A DNA stretch of 64,000 bases from Hyphomicrobiales bacterium (GCA_900473795.1 UCMT01000032.1:1-64000); one strand, 5' to 3'. Numbered from the stretch's first letter, positions 28,580 through 38,310 are shown. Program-made: numbers and translations. Notes: generated by a model not told the origin, from the letters alone.

Positions 28580-28742
28580 TGCCCCTCATCCGCCCCTCTT
28601 TGTTTGAAAGAAGGCCGGGCACCTTCTCCCCGTTTTGACAGGGAGAAGGAGACATGCCGCACCCGTTTATCGCCAATCTCCGCAGCCGAGCAAGGCACGT
28701 CCCCTCTCCCCGCTTGCGGGAAAAGGGTTAGGGTGAGGGGCA
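28580..28742. repeat. Rhizobial palindromic intergenic element (copy C)
   Basis: Terminal inverted repeats tgcccctca (28580-28588) and tgaggggca (28734-28742) bound a region with inner hairpins (ccttctcccc / gggagaagg near 28620-28650). It occupies most of the 420-base gene-free gap 28520-28939, in which I see nothing else apart from the promoter expected for the next gene. It is a different subtype from copies A and B. Confidence 0.7.
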
Positions 28743-28939
28743 AAAGCGGCCTCCTTGCCGTTGCGTCGTGCACTATCGGGATTGCGGAATGGGCAGCGCG
28801 GGTTTGAGTTCCTGTTCGTGCCCCGTTGCTCAACACATCGATTTTCCTCCTTAATTGAGCTTGTCCTTGTTTTTGCGCCATGCGACTGTCTGCCCGCCGG
28901 GATATCTCGGCTCAAGAACGATACGATTGAGAGAACACG

Positions 28940-29374
28940 GTGGAATTTCGCGACCGCATCCGCAACAGTTTCGGCAGGCAGGCCGCCATGGCGACGATCG
29001 GCGCCGAACTGACGCGCGTTGAGCAGGGCTCCGTCGAAATCGAACTCCCGTTCGACGAGAAACTGACGCAGCAGCATGGCTTCCTGCATGCCGGCATCAT
29101 TTCAGCCGCGCTCGATGCCGCCGGCACCTATGCCGCCTATTCGCTCATTGATCCCGACGCTTCCATTCTTACCATCGAATTCAAGGTCAATCTGATGTCT
29201 CCGGGCAGGGGCGAGCGGTTCCTGTTCCGTGGAGAGGTGACGAAACCGGGCACGACGATCATCGTCTCCGACGGCCGCGGCTATGCGCTTTCCGCAGATG
29301 GTCCGGCCAAGCTGATCGCCTCGATGACCGCGACGATGATGGTGGTCCGCGGACGCGAGGGAATTGAAGGATGA
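28940..29374 (+). CDS. PaaI family thioesterase
   Basis: A 144-residue single hot-dog-fold protein with QQHGFLHAGIISAALDAAGTYAA, matching the HGGxxxxxxD/E catalytic region of PaaI-type acyl-CoA thioesterases. The start is GTG 28940 with a GAGAG stretch upstream. The last four bases overlap the start of the nucleosidase gene (ATGA). Confidence 0.85.
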   Translation: MEFRDRIRNSFGRQAAMATIGAELTRVEQGSVEIELPFDEKLTQQHGFLHAGIISAALDAAGTYAAYSLIDPDASILTIEFKVNLMSPGRGERFLFRGEVTKPGTTIIVSDGRGYALSADGPAKLIASMTATMMVVRGREGIEG

Positions 29375-30009
29375 CATTCGAACTGAAGCGCGTGGCGGGC
29401 AAGACGCTGCTCTACGTCATGGCCGTCGATGCGGAATACGGCGTGCACCTGCGCGAACGCATTTCGCCGCTGATGACCGGCGTCGGTCCCGTCGAGGCTG
29501 CGGTAACGCTGACCCGCACGCTGTCGGACCTGCATGGGCGCGACAGCCTGCCCGATCTCGTCATCTCGCTCGGCTCTGCCGGATCGGCGCGGCTGGAGCA
29601 GACGGAAGTCTATCAGGCCACCTCCGTCGCCTATCGCGACATGGACGCGTCGCCGCTCGGTTTCACGAAGGGCGCGACACCGTTCCTCGACCTGCCTGTC
29701 ACCGTCGATCTGCCGCTGCGCATTCCCGGCGTGAAACGGGCAAGTCTCTCGACCGGGGCTAACATCGTTTCCGGCGCGACCTATGAGACGATTGCTGCCG
29801 ACATGGTCGAGATGGAGACCTATGCCATCCTGCGTGCCTGCCAGTCCTTCGGCATCCCGCTCGTTGGGCTGCGGGGCATTTCCGATGGCAAGGCGGAACT
29901 GAAGCATGTCGACGACTGGACGGAATATCTGCACGTGATCGACGAGAAGCTCGCGGCCGCCGTCGATGCCTTGGAAAAAGCCGTCGAGTCGGGCGAAATC
30001 GCCGTCTGA
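29371..30009 (+). CDS. 5'-methylthioadenosine/S-adenosylhomocysteine nucleosidase-type protein
   Basis: A 212-residue PNP/UDP-phosphorylase fold protein with VMAVDAEYG, SLGSAGSA, VEMETYAILRAC (the family's purine and ribose-binding glutamates) and RGISDGKAE (the catalytic aspartate). It hydrolyses MTA or SAH to adenine and a thio-ribose. It is shorter than E. coli MtnN but normal for rhizobial homologues. Coupled to the thioesterase by a four-base overlap. Confidence 0.85.
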   Translation: MTFELKRVAGKTLLYVMAVDAEYGVHLRERISPLMTGVGPVEAAVTLTRTLSDLHGRDSLPDLVISLGSAGSARLEQTEVYQATSVAYRDMDASPLGFTKGATPFLDLPVTVDLPLRIPGVKRASLSTGANIVSGATYETIAADMVEMETYAILRACQSFGIPLVGLRGISDGKAELKHVDDWTEYLHVIDEKLAAAVDALEKAVESGEIAV

Positions 30010-30117
30010 CGGCGCAAAATTGTCGGGGTGCAATGTAATCGTTGCGCTGGCGGCCGCCTTTAATTAAAGGCTCGCCATAGTTCCCCATCAGATGACCCCA
30101 GCCAGCGGAAGCGCGTC

Positions 30118-31680
30118 ATGACAGCGACAGTCCATCCCGATACCGTTCTCATCATCGATTTCGGCAGCCAGGTCACGCAGCTGATCGCACGGCGCGTTCG
30201 CGAGACCGGCGTCTATTGCGAGATCGTGCCCTTCCAGTCCGCCGACGAGGGTTTCAAGCGTCTCAATCCGAAGGCGATCATCCTCTCAGGCAGCCCGGCC
30301 TCGACGCTGGATATCGGCTCGCCGCGCTCGCCGCAGGTGGTGTTCGACAGCGGTCTTCCGGTTCTCGGCATCTGCTATGGCCAGCAGACCATGTGCGAGC
30401 AGCTCGGCGGCAAGGTCGAGGCCGGCCATCACCGCGAATTCGGCCGCGCCTTCATCGAAATCGGCAAGGACTGCACGCTCTATGACGGTCTCTGGACCGT
30501 CGGCTCCCGTCACCAGGTCTGGATGAGCCACGGCGACCGGGTCACCGCCATTCCGGAGGGCTTCGAAGTCGTCGCCACCTCGCCGAACGCGCCGTTTGCC
30601 TTCATCGCCAACGAGGCGAAGAAATTCTACGCCGTGCAATTCCATCCGGAAGTGGTGCACACGCCCGACGGCGCCAAGCTGCTCGCCAACTTCGTTCACA
30701 AGGTCGCGGGCCTCAAGGGCGACTGGTCGATGGCCGCCTATCGCGACAAGGCCATTGCCGAAATCCGCAAGCAGGTCGGCGACAAGCGCGTCATCTGCGG
30801 CCTTTCAGGCGGCGTCGACAGCTCGGTCGCAGCACTCCTGATCCATGAGGCGGTCGGCGACCAGCTGACCTGCATCCTCGTCGACCACGGCCTGATGCGC
30901 AAGAACGAGGCAGCCGACGTCGTCGCCATGTTCAAGGAACACTACAACCTGCATCTGGTGCATGTCGATGCGTCGGACCTGTTCATCAATGCGCTCGAAG
31001 GCGAGAGCGATCCGGAAACCAAGCGCAAGACCATCGGCCGTCTGTTCATCGATGTGTTCGAGGCAGAGGCCAAGAAGATCGGCGGTGCCGAGTTCCTGGC
31101 GCAGGGCACGCTCTATCCGGACGTCATCGAAAGCGTGTCCTTCACCGGTGGCCCATCGGTCACCATAAAGTCGCATCACAATGTCGGCGGCTTGCCGGCG
31201 CGCATGAACATGCAGCTCGTCGAGCCGCTGCGCGAGCTGTTCAAGGACGAAGTGCGCGTGCTCGGCAAGGAACTCGGCCTGCCGGATAGCTTCATCGGCC
31301 GTCATCCCTTCCCGGGGCCGGGCCTCGCCATCCGCTGCCCCGGCGGCATCACCCGCGAAAAACTCGAAATCCTGCGCGAGGCCGATGCGATCTATCTCGA
31401 CGAGATCCGCAAGGCCGGTCTTTACGACGCGATCTGGCAGGCCTTTGCCGTCCTGCTTCCCGTCCAGACTGTCGGCGTCATGGGCGATGGCCGCACCTAT
31501 GAATTCGTCTGCGCGCTGCGCGCCGTCACCTCCGTCGATGGCATGACCGCGGATTTCTATCACTATGACATGGAATTCCTCGGCCGCGCCGCCACCCGCA
31601 TCATCAACGAAGTCCGCGGCATCAACCGCGTCGTCTACGATGTGACCAGCAAGCCGCCGGGAACGATCGAGTGGGAATGA
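30118..31680 (+). CDS. guaA: GMP synthase (glutamine-hydrolysing)
   Basis: A 520-residue two-domain enzyme converting XMP to GMP. The glutaminase nucleophile is C86 in GICYGQQ, with the H/E pair in FHPEVVHT. The ATP-pyrophosphatase loop is GLSGGVDSS, and the C-terminal dimerisation domain ends GTIEWE. The gene is complete. Its 3' end marks the border of the accessory cluster that follows; guaA 3' ends are known integration sites for genomic islands. Confidence 0.97.
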   Translation: MTATVHPDTVLIIDFGSQVTQLIARRVRETGVYCEIVPFQSADEGFKRLNPKAIILSGSPASTLDIGSPRSPQVVFDSGLPVLGICYGQQTMCEQLGGKVEAGHHREFGRAFIEIGKDCTLYDGLWTVGSRHQVWMSHGDRVTAIPEGFEVVATSPNAPFAFIANEAKKFYAVQFHPEVVHTPDGAKLLANFVHKVAGLKGDWSMAAYRDKAIAEIRKQVGDKRVICGLSGGVDSSVAALLIHEAVGDQLTCILVDHGLMRKNEAADVVAMFKEHYNLHLVHVDASDLFINALEGESDPETKRKTIGRLFIDVFEAEAKKIGGAEFLAQGTLYPDVIESVSFTGGPSVTIKSHHNVGGLPARMNMQLVEPLRELFKDEVRVLGKELGLPDSFIGRHPFPGPGLAIRCPGGITREKLEILREADAIYLDEIRKAGLYDAIWQAFAVLLPVQTVGVMGDGRTYEFVCALRAVTSVDGMTADFYHYDMEFLGRAATRIINEVRGINRVVYDVTSKPPGTIEWE

Positions 31681-31979
31681 GGGGTAATCGGCGTCAAAAG
31701 CGTAGTTCGGCGGTGGTTTTTGTCGTCGCGCCGCTGCCGCTCTCCCTGCTTCTGATTGGCTGTCAGCTGCATTGATCTCCCTCTCGACACCCGCAGATCG
31801 TTCTGCGTCAAATCTCGCGCTGGTGTAAAGCAACTCCACTGGGCGAGAGCGTAGCGTTGGCGGTTCGCATTGCGCTCACCGCCAATAGTAGGGGCCGTGA
31901 AACGCTTTCGAGGCCCGCATGACCGAACCTGCTGTATCGACTAGAGGCCGCTGAGCTCCGCCTCTCCTCCGGCCTGACG
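31681..31979. other. Gene-free segment at the guaA / accessory cluster junction
   Basis: About 300 bases between the convergent guaA and pxpC-like genes. I found no terminator, integrase fragment or repeat of the guaA 3' end, and no coding frame that I recognise. Confidence 0.5.
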
Positions 31980-32918
31980 CTAACCGAGCGCGGCGAGATA
32001 GCGCCTGTTTACCGAGGCGCGCGACCGCGCATGCTCGACGGCTTGTTCGGGCGTGATCCTACGGAACGTGACGTTGTCACGCGGTCTCAGTTGAACGAAC
32101 GCATCCAGATCGGCGTCCACGACGGTAGCGATCTTGGGATAGCCTCCCGTCGTCTGGTGATCCGCGAGTAACACGGTCGGAACACCGTCTCCCGAGATCT
32201 GGATCGAACCGCGGACGATGGGCTCGGACGGCATCGACAAGGGGGCGGAGAGTGATAGCGCGGGTCCTCTCAGCCGCACCCCCATGCGGTCATAAGCGTC
32301 CGTGAGCTGATACTGAGCAGAGAAAAGCGTCTCGATGGTTCCGGCGTCGAAGAAACGGTCCTGTGGTCCGAGGACCGCCTTCAGCTCCGACCTTGGCCGG
32401 GCACCCACCGGACAGGGTATTGCACCCTCCCGTTCGGAACGCACCTCGGCTTCGGTGATCGTCAAGGCGGCTGCTTTTTCGAGGCGGCCGCCGCCGAATC
32501 CAGACAGGGCGTGCGTCGATGCGCTGCCAAGCCACGTTGGTGCGGAGAGTCGACCCGCGAAAGCAAGGTAGGTCCAGCATCCCCAGTGCCCGGGACGGAT
32601 GATCAGACGCTCCCCGGCCCGCATGGTCGAGACGATCCATGAGCCGCCTCTGTGGTCCGCATGCTGGACGATAAAGCCACCGCCCGCGATGGCGAAAGTG
32701 ACTTCCCCCGACACGCAGTCGAGCGTCAGGCCGCCCATCGAAACCTCGATCGCCGAGAGGTATGACGGATTGCCGATGGCGATGTTGGCGGCCGCGAACG
32801 ACAGCCTGTCCATTGGGCCGGAAGCGGGAACCCCATACCGCATGTAACTGGGCCGCCCCACATCCTGCACGGAAACCAGAGGTCCGACGTGATCGACTAC
32901 AAGGACCGTTTCGCTCAC
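31980..32918 (-). CDS. pxpC: 5-oxoprolinase subunit C / KipA-type (biotin-dependent carboxyltransferase fold)
   Basis: A 312-residue protein with VDHVGPLVSVQDVGRPSYMRYGVP at the N-terminus, MDRLSFAAANIAIGNP, and the C-terminal LLADHQTTGGYPKIATV segment, which are signatures of PxpC/KipA. With PxpA and PxpB it performs ATP-dependent opening of 5-oxoproline to glutamate. Here it is the last gene of a nine-gene catabolic operon, so the natural lactam may be a substituted one. GTG start in a GTGA overlap with pxpB. Confidence 0.88.
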   Translation of the reverse strand: MSETVLVVDHVGPLVSVQDVGRPSYMRYGVPASGPMDRLSFAAANIAIGNPSYLSAIEVSMGGLTLDCVSGEVTFAIAGGGFIVQHADHRGGSWIVSTMRAGERLIIRPGHWGCWTYLAFAGRLSAPTWLGSASTHALSGFGGGRLEKAAALTITEAEVRSEREGAIPCPVGARPRSELKAVLGPQDRFFDAGTIETLFSAQYQLTDAYDRMGVRLRGPALSLSAPLSMPSEPIVRGSIQISGDGVPTVLLADHQTTGGYPKIATVVDADLDAFVQLRPRDNVTFRRITPEQAVEHARSRASVNRRYLAALG

Positions 32919-33631
32919 GGCGTATCTCCTGCCTCGAATTCAGCGCGGGAGATGCGTTTGAACTGCACACGGTCGCCGACATCGAACAGAAAGGGACGAC
33001 TATCACTGCGGCGATCCAGGATCGCCGTCGGCGAGCGGCCGATGATCCACCAGCCCGTCGGCATAGTCAGCGTCGACACGAGGCATTGAGGCCCGGCGAT
33101 CAGCACGCTCCCCGATGGAATGCCGCGTACCGCCGCCTCCTTCCGGGGTCGCTGTATCGCTTCTGGAACACCCGCCAGATAGGCATAGCCGGGAGCGAAG
33201 CCGTACATATAGACCTTGTAGTCTCCGGCGAGATGGGCGTTGACGACCTCTTCCGGCGACAATCCTGTCACCGCCGACACCGCCGCGAGATCGGGGGCCA
33301 TATCCTCGTCGTAGCAGACCCGAACCTCGTGGGTTGCGGGGGCGGCAGTCCACACGTCAGCGCTCTCCCCGAGCTTAGCCAATACCGCCTTGACACTTCG
33401 ATGGTCGGTGACAACAGGATCGAACGACACAAGCAGGCTGGCATAGGCAGGCACGACTTCCAAGAAGCCAGGAAACGGAAACCTGCAGACTGCGGCGTCC
33501 AGCGCCAATACCCGCGCATGCACGCGATCATCGATCTCTTCGCCGAATTCCACGAGCACGGCATGAGCCGCGACAGCCTTGTAACGGGGAAATGCGCTTT
33601 CGGAAGCCGTCAATTCGGTCCGACCTTTCAC
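32915..33631 (-). CDS. pxpB: 5-oxoprolinase subunit B / KipI-type
   Basis: A 238-residue allophanate-hydrolase-subunit-1-like protein with HEVRVCYDEDMAPDLAAV and YKVYMYGFAPGYAYLAGVP, the conserved KipI/PxpB core. It pairs with PxpC to form the phosphorylating or amide-activating part of 5-oxoprolinase. GTG start overlapping the pxpA stop; four-base overlaps on both sides show tight translational coupling. Confidence 0.88.
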   Translation of the reverse strand: MKGRTELTASESAFPRYKAVAAHAVLVEFGEEIDDRVHARVLALDAAVCRFPFPGFLEVVPAYASLLVSFDPVVTDHRSVKAVLAKLGESADVWTAAPATHEVRVCYDEDMAPDLAAVSAVTGLSPEEVVNAHLAGDYKVYMYGFAPGYAYLAGVPEAIQRPRKEAAVRGIPSGSVLIAGPQCLVSTLTMPTGWWIIGRSPTAILDRRSDSRPFLFDVGDRVQFKRISRAEFEAGDTP

Positions 33632-34395
33632 ATCTTCAAAAACGGAGCGATGGCGGCCCCATGCGTTTCAAGTTCGCGCCTGATGTGGCGGGCCATTTCG
33701 ACCGCGCCTTCGCTGTCGCCGTGCACGCAGATCGAGTGGGCCGCGAGCCTGATGCTTTCGCCGCTGACCGTCGGCATCAATCCCGTCGACAGGAATTCGA
33801 CCAGCCGTGCCGCGGCTTCTCGGGGATCGTCGATCATCGCGCCGGGTTGCGAGCGCGGCACGAGGCGGCCATTGGCGAGATATCCGCGGTCGGCGAAGAT
33901 TTCACTGAACACCGCGAGCTCCAACTCCCTGGCTGCGGCTTCAAGCTCGGTTCCGGAAATCGCGAGTACGGCCAGGCCGCGGTCGAGGGCCCACACCGCC
34001 CGCGCAACGGCATCCGCCACCTCGCGTTTGTCCGCAGCCCAGTTGCCCAGAGCACCATGCGGCTTGACATAGCGGACTTCAGTCCCGGCGAGCGCGGCCG
34101 CACCCATCAGCGCGCCGACCTGGGTCGCGACGAGTTGCTCGACCTCCTTCATGGTCAACGGAATCAGGCGGCGTCCGAAGCCTTCGCGGTCGGCAAAGCC
34201 CGGATGTGCGCCTGCGACGACGCCCCGTCGCCTGGCAAGTTCCAGCGTCTCCACCATGGTGGATGGGTCTCCCGCGTGGCCGCCGCAGGCGATGTTCGCG
34301 CTGGTCACCACGCCGAGCATCGCCTCGTCGTCGCCCATCCGCCAGGGCCCGAACCCTTCCCCAAGATCGGAATTGAGATCGATGGCGACCTGCAC
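33628..34395 (-). CDS. pxpA: 5-oxoprolinase subunit A (LamB/YcsF family)
   Basis: A 255-residue LamB/YcsF TIM-barrel-like protein with IDLNSDLGEGFGPW at the N-terminus, SANIACGGHAGDPSTM, GAHPGFADREGFGRR and SICVHGDSEGAVEMA. It is the subunit thought to hydrolyse the activated lactam. GTG start at 34395, 3 bases after the VOC gene stop. Its presence completes the PxpABC set. Confidence 0.9.
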   Translation of the reverse strand: MQVAIDLNSDLGEGFGPWRMGDDEAMLGVVTSANIACGGHAGDPSTMVETLELARRRGVVAGAHPGFADREGFGRRLIPLTMKEVEQLVATQVGALMGAAALAGTEVRYVKPHGALGNWAADKREVADAVARAVWALDRGLAVLAISGTELEAAARELELAVFSEIFADRGYLANGRLVPRSQPGAMIDDPREAAARLVEFLSTGLMPTVSGESIRLAAHSICVHGDSEGAVEMARHIRRELETHGAAIAPFLKM

Positions 34396-34398
34396 GGA

Positions 34399-34845
34399 TC
34401 AGCTCGCCTTGGGAGTGGCACGGGTGAGCAGGACCACTCCTCCCGAACGGGCGGTATCGTAGTAATCGAAGCCGCTTCCGCTATCGCGCCGGCCATGCAT
34501 CAGGATCGAAAGGCCAGCCGCTTTGGCATCGGCCTCGGCAGCGTTTGCATCCTCGACTTCGAAGCCGATATGGAACACACCTTCGCCCTTCGTATCCAGG
34601 AACTCGCGTTGCGGACTCCGCTGGTCATCCGGCTGGCAGAGCTGGAGCTGAACGTTGGGGAGGCTGCATACGCGGTATTTGAGATTGAAGAAGGCCTCTC
34701 GGTTCGGCACCTGGAGGTCCGTATATTCCTTGAGCGGTGGATATTCCTGCCAAGGCCCGACACCGATCGATTCATACCAAGCCTGCGTCTCATCGATATC
34801 GGCGACGACGATGCAGATGTGATGCAGTTTGTCGAAATTCCGCAT
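34399..34845 (-). CDS. VOC superfamily protein, methylmalonyl-CoA epimerase-like
   Basis: A 148-residue vicinal-oxygen-chelate protein with LHHICIVVADIDETQAWYES at the N-terminus and VFHIGFEVED in the second half, giving metal-ligand histidines and glutamates as in methylmalonyl-CoA epimerase and glyoxalase. In a pathway that may handle a methyl-branched acid, an epimerase role is attractive; VOC proteins also occur in the Pseudomonas itaconate cluster. AAGGAG lies 8 bases before the ATG. Exact reaction unknown. Confidence 0.75.
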   Translation of the reverse strand: MRNFDKLHHICIVVADIDETQAWYESIGVGPWQEYPPLKEYTDLQVPNREAFFNLKYRVCSLPNVQLQLCQPDDQRSPQREFLDTKGEGVFHIGFEVEDANAAEADAKAAGLSILMHGRRDSGSGFDYYDTARSGGVVLLTRATPKAS

Positions 34846-34849
34846 GTGA

Positions 34850-35623
34850 TCACTCCTTCTCCGGCATGACGTAGTTCAGCACGCGGCGGCCGCCGTCGGG
34901 ATAGATCGTTTCTCCGGTTATGTAGGAGGCATCGTCGCTTGCAAGGAAGGCCACAACCGACGCCACTTCCTCGGGCTCACCGTACCGCCCCAGCGGCGTG
35001 CGCATCATGATGGCCTTATGGCCTGCGGTGTTGATGAAATCGCCCTTGACCATTTCGCTCATGATCGTGCCGGGGCCGACGCCGACGACACGAATACCGT
35101 GGGGCGCAAAGGCCACGGCACCCGTTCCCGTCACCTGATTCATGCCCCCCTTGGAGATCGCATAGGGCGCGACATTCGGATTGGCGAGGCCGGAATTGAC
35201 CGAAGACATGTTGATGATGACGCCGCCTTGGCCTTGTGCGATCATCTGCCGCCCAGCCGCCTGCGTGCCGAAGAAGGCACCCTTCAGGTTTACTGCCAAC
35301 ACCTTGTCATAGGTTTCTTCCGTTACATCGAGAAAGGGCACAATGGGGCAGATGCCCGCATTGTTGACCATGATGTCGATACGGCCGAAGCGTTCCACCG
35401 CCGCGGCGATCAGCGCCTCGACCTCTTCCTTCTTGCTGACATCGGTCACCTTGGCCAGCACGGTTTCGGGCGTGCCGATCTCCGAGCCGGTCGCGTTGAG
35501 GCGCTCGGCGTTCAAATCGCCCAGGACGACTTTAGCCCCCTCCGAAAGGAACCTCTCGGCGCAGGCCCTGCCTATGCCCTGCGCCGCTCCCGTTATCACA
35601 GCTATTTTCCCCGCAAGCCGCAT
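34850..35623 (-). CDS. Short-chain dehydrogenase/reductase
   Basis: A 257-residue classical SDR: cofactor motif TGAAQGIGRACAE, NNAG, catalytic Ser in NMSSVNS and YAISK (Tyr-x-x-x-Lys). The aspartate after the second strand (LGDLNAERL) favours NAD over NADP. It sits 4 bases before the VOC gene in the catabolic operon and probably oxidises a hydroxy intermediate. AGGAG precedes the ATG. Confidence 0.88.
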   Translation of the reverse strand: MRLAGKIAVITGAAQGIGRACAERFLSEGAKVVLGDLNAERLNATGSEIGTPETVLAKVTDVSKKEEVEALIAAAVERFGRIDIMVNNAGICPIVPFLDVTEETYDKVLAVNLKGAFFGTQAAGRQMIAQGQGGVIINMSSVNSGLANPNVAPYAISKGGMNQVTGTGAVAFAPHGIRVVGVGPGTIMSEMVKGDFINTAGHKAIMMRTPLGRYGEPEEVASVVAFLASDDASYITGETIYPDGGRRVLNYVMPEKE

Positions 35624-35641
35624 CGTCGTTTTCTCCTGGGA

Positions 35642-36814
35642 TTAAAAGACCACCGTCTCGTGAAGCGGAACGCCCGTACGGATGCGCTCGAAGCCGAGAG
35701 GCGAAAGGTCGATGGTCTGGAATTGTCCGTTGGTTATGAGTTCCGCGACACCGCGTCCGGTGGCGGGCGAATGCATCACGCCGTGGCCTGAAAACCCTGT
35801 CGCGAAGACGAGATTGGGGATTTTGTCATGGGACCCGATGATGCCGTTGTGGTCGAGCGCGTTGACCTCATAGTGTCCGGCCCAGGCGCGCTCGACACGC
35901 AACTGCTCGAGGGCAGGGACGCGGTGGGCCAGCGCGGGCCAGAGGGCATTCTCCAGAAGGTCGTGGCTGGGTTCGAAATCGCCGGTCGCGTCGGGATCGT
36001 CCTCCTCAGCCAGGGCGATCCCGCAGATGAACCCTTCGCCTTCCGGCCTTATCCATGCGCCCGATGTGTCGAAGAGCATCGGAAAGTCCGTCCGGTCGAC
36101 TGGAGCCTTGATGCTGAACACAGTGCGCTTGCGCGGCGACACAGGCAGATCGATGCCGATGCTCCGGACCAGCGCGGCGGAGTTTGCCCCGGCGGCGTTC
36201 ACGATCCAGTCGGCTTCAAGCACCGTGCCATTGGAAAGCCGGACGCCCGTCAGCCTGCCGCCCGAGAATTCAAGGCTCTCCGCGTTTCCCCTGACGTACT
36301 CGACGCCACGGGCGCGCGCAGCCGACCGAACGAGGGACATGAGCGACCATGCGTCGAACCAGCCCTCGCTTCGTCCCGCCGTCGTCGCGATGCCGATGTC
36401 CTCCACATTGAGCCACGGAAAGCGCGCATGCGCCTCGTCCGGCGAAAGCGCGACGACATCCGCTCCCTCCCGGCGCTGCATCTCTACACCCGCCCGGCGC
36501 GCCGAAACGCTCTCAGGACCACCGAGGATGAGATAGCCGCGCTCGATGAAGCCGATGTCGGCGTCAGAACCAAAACGGTCCTTGATCGTCCGGAAGAACT
36601 CTGCGCCGAACAGGCTCATATGGATGTTGACCGGTGTGCCGAACTGCGTGCGGATAGCCGCCGCCGATAGCGCGGTGGACGAGCGCTGATAGGTAGGATC
36701 GCGCTCGACCACGATGATCCCGCCGGAGAAGCCCGTTTCCCGGAGGAAATAGGCCACCATGCTGCCGACGATCGCGCCTCCGACGATGACCACTCTTTCG
36801 GTTTTCCTTGCCAA
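35642..36814 (-). CDS. FAD-dependent oxidoreductase (D-amino-acid/sarcosine oxidase-like, DAO family)
   Basis: A 390-residue flavoprotein with the N-terminal dinucleotide motif VVIVGGAIVGSMVAYFL, STALSAAAIRTQF, and the C-terminal FATGFSGHGVMHSPATGRGVAEL typical of the DAO/glycine-oxidase/FOXRED group. It would oxidise an amine or amino acid to an imine, then an oxo acid. Start is TTG 36814, supported by AGGAGG 7 bases upstream. In this operon it can link the amino acid released by PxpABC to the 2-oxoacid decarboxylase. Confidence 0.82.
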   Translation of the reverse strand: MARKTERVVIVGGAIVGSMVAYFLRETGFSGGIIVVERDPTYQRSSTALSAAAIRTQFGTPVNIHMSLFGAEFFRTIKDRFGSDADIGFIERGYLILGGPESVSARRAGVEMQRREGADVVALSPDEAHARFPWLNVEDIGIATTAGRSEGWFDAWSLMSLVRSAARARGVEYVRGNAESLEFSGGRLTGVRLSNGTVLEADWIVNAAGANSAALVRSIGIDLPVSPRKRTVFSIKAPVDRTDFPMLFDTSGAWIRPEGEGFICGIALAEEDDPDATGDFEPSHDLLENALWPALAHRVPALEQLRVERAWAGHYEVNALDHNGIIGSHDKIPNLVFATGFSGHGVMHSPATGRGVAELITNGQFQTIDLSPLGFERIRTGVPLHETVVF

Positions 36815-36824
36815 GCGCGTCCTC

Positions 36825-38303
36825 CTACCGGATCACGAATGGGTTGGCGGTCTTGCCGACAGTGTCGATCCACACTGTCTTCGTCTGCAGGTAAGCGTTG
36901 ATGGCCTCCTGTCCGCTCTCGCGGCCGATGCCGCTCCGCTTGTAGCCGCCGAACGGGGCCATGTAGCTTACCGCCCGGTAGCTGTTGATCCAGACCGTCC
37001 CGGCCTCCATGGCCGCCGCTCCCCGCAGTGCCCGGCCCATGTTTGACGTCCAGATTCCGGCGGCGAGGCCGTAGGGGCTGTCATTGGCGATGGCAAATGC
37101 TTCCTCCTCGTCTTCGAAGGGGATGACCGACAGGATCGGTCCAAAGACTTCCTCGCGCGCGATCCGCATGGAATTGCTGACTCCTGTGAAGATGCTCGGT
37201 TCCACGAACCAGCCGCAGGCAAGCTCCTGTGCTGAGGGAATACCGCCCCCGAGCACGCATTCGGCACCTTCGCCGCGGGCGATATCGAGATAGGAGAGCA
37301 CCTTTTCCCGCTGTGCCTGCGTCGTGATCGGTCCCACCTGGGTTCCGATATCGGCCGGATTGCCGATACGGGCGCTCGCGGCGAGCTTCACCACGCCCTC
37401 GACCATCTGGTCATGAACCTTGCGGTGGACAAGCAGGCGGGATCCCGCGATGCACGTCTGTCCGCTGGCCGCAAAGATACCGGAGATCGCGCCGTTGATG
37501 GCGCTTTCGAGATTGGCATCGTCGAATACAATATTGGCCGACTTGCCGCCGAGTTCGAGGGTGACCGTCTTCAGCCCCTCTGCCGCAGCGCGGTACACGG
37601 CAATGCCACCCGGCTCGCCACCCGTGAAGGCGATTTTCGCCACGTCGGGATGGTTGACCAGCGCCGGACCGACTTCAAGCGGCATCCCGGTGACCGTATT
37701 GACGACGCCTGCGGGAAAGCCCGCCTCGGCGAACAGCTTTACGAACTCCAGGGTCGAGGCCGAAGTATGCTCGGATGGCTTGATGACGACCGTGTTGCCT
37801 GCTGCGAGCAGGGGCGCAAGCTTCCACGTCAGCAGCATCAACGGGGAGTTCCACGGAACGATCGCAGCAATCACCCCGATCGGCTCATGGCGGGTGAAGG
37901 CGAACATTCCGGCCTTGTCGATCGGCAGCACGGAGCCTTCGATCTTGTCCGCGAGACCGCCGAAATAGCGATACCATTCCGGGATGTATCGCAGTTGCGC
38001 CGACATTTCCGAAATGAGCTTACCATTGTCGCGCGTCTCGATCGCCGCCAGCCGCCCGGCATTTTCAGTGATGAGGTCGGCGAGCCGCACGAGCAGCTTT
38101 CCGCGGGCGGTCGGGGTCAACCCGGACCATTCCGCGCTGCGGAATGCCGATTTCGCCGCCGCCACCGCCTGGTCGACTTCGGCGGAACCGTTCTGGGGAA
38201 TCAGCGCCCAAGGTTCGCCCGTGAACGGGTTGAAGGACTGGAATGTCTTCTCCGCCGACTGGAGCCGTCCCGCGACCGTGTTCTCGAACGTCACAAGTTC
38301 CAT
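36825..38303 (-). CDS. NAD(P)-dependent aldehyde dehydrogenase
   Basis: A 492-residue ALDH superfamily enzyme with the catalytic cysteine C284 (GQTCIAGSR), general base E250 (LELGGKSANIVF) and VPWNSPLML for cofactor binding. The FTGS-type loop reads FTGGEPGG. It lies 7 bases after the decarboxylase beta subunit, so the aldehyde formed by that enzyme is the likely substrate. Confidence 0.9.
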   Translation of the reverse strand: MELVTFENTVAGRLQSAEKTFQSFNPFTGEPWALIPQNGSAEVDQAVAAAKSAFRSAEWSGLTPTARGKLLVRLADLITENAGRLAAIETRDNGKLISEMSAQLRYIPEWYRYFGGLADKIEGSVLPIDKAGMFAFTRHEPIGVIAAIVPWNSPLMLLTWKLAPLLAAGNTVVIKPSEHTSASTLEFVKLFAEAGFPAGVVNTVTGMPLEVGPALVNHPDVAKIAFTGGEPGGIAVYRAAAEGLKTVTLELGGKSANIVFDDANLESAINGAISGIFAASGQTCIAGSRLLVHRKVHDQMVEGVVKLAASARIGNPADIGTQVGPITTQAQREKVLSYLDIARGEGAECVLGGGIPSAQELACGWFVEPSIFTGVSNSMRIAREEVFGPILSVIPFEDEEEAFAIANDSPYGLAAGIWTSNMGRALRGAAAMEAGTVWINSYRAVSYMAPFGGYKRSGIGRESGQEAINAYLQTKTVWIDTVGKTANPFVIR

Positions 38304-38310
38304 TGGACCC

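Noticed and set aside
30805-31839. Long antisense frame opposite guaA
   Set aside because: It is a mirror of guaA codon structure in high-GC DNA with no recognisable domain. Many similar antisense frames (for example opposite ugpB, rpoN and hemW) were rejected for the same reason.
31681-31979. Possible integrase remnant or att repeat next to guaA
   Set aside because: Translations in all frames show no integrase motif, and I found no copy of the guaA 3' end near 45310-45430.
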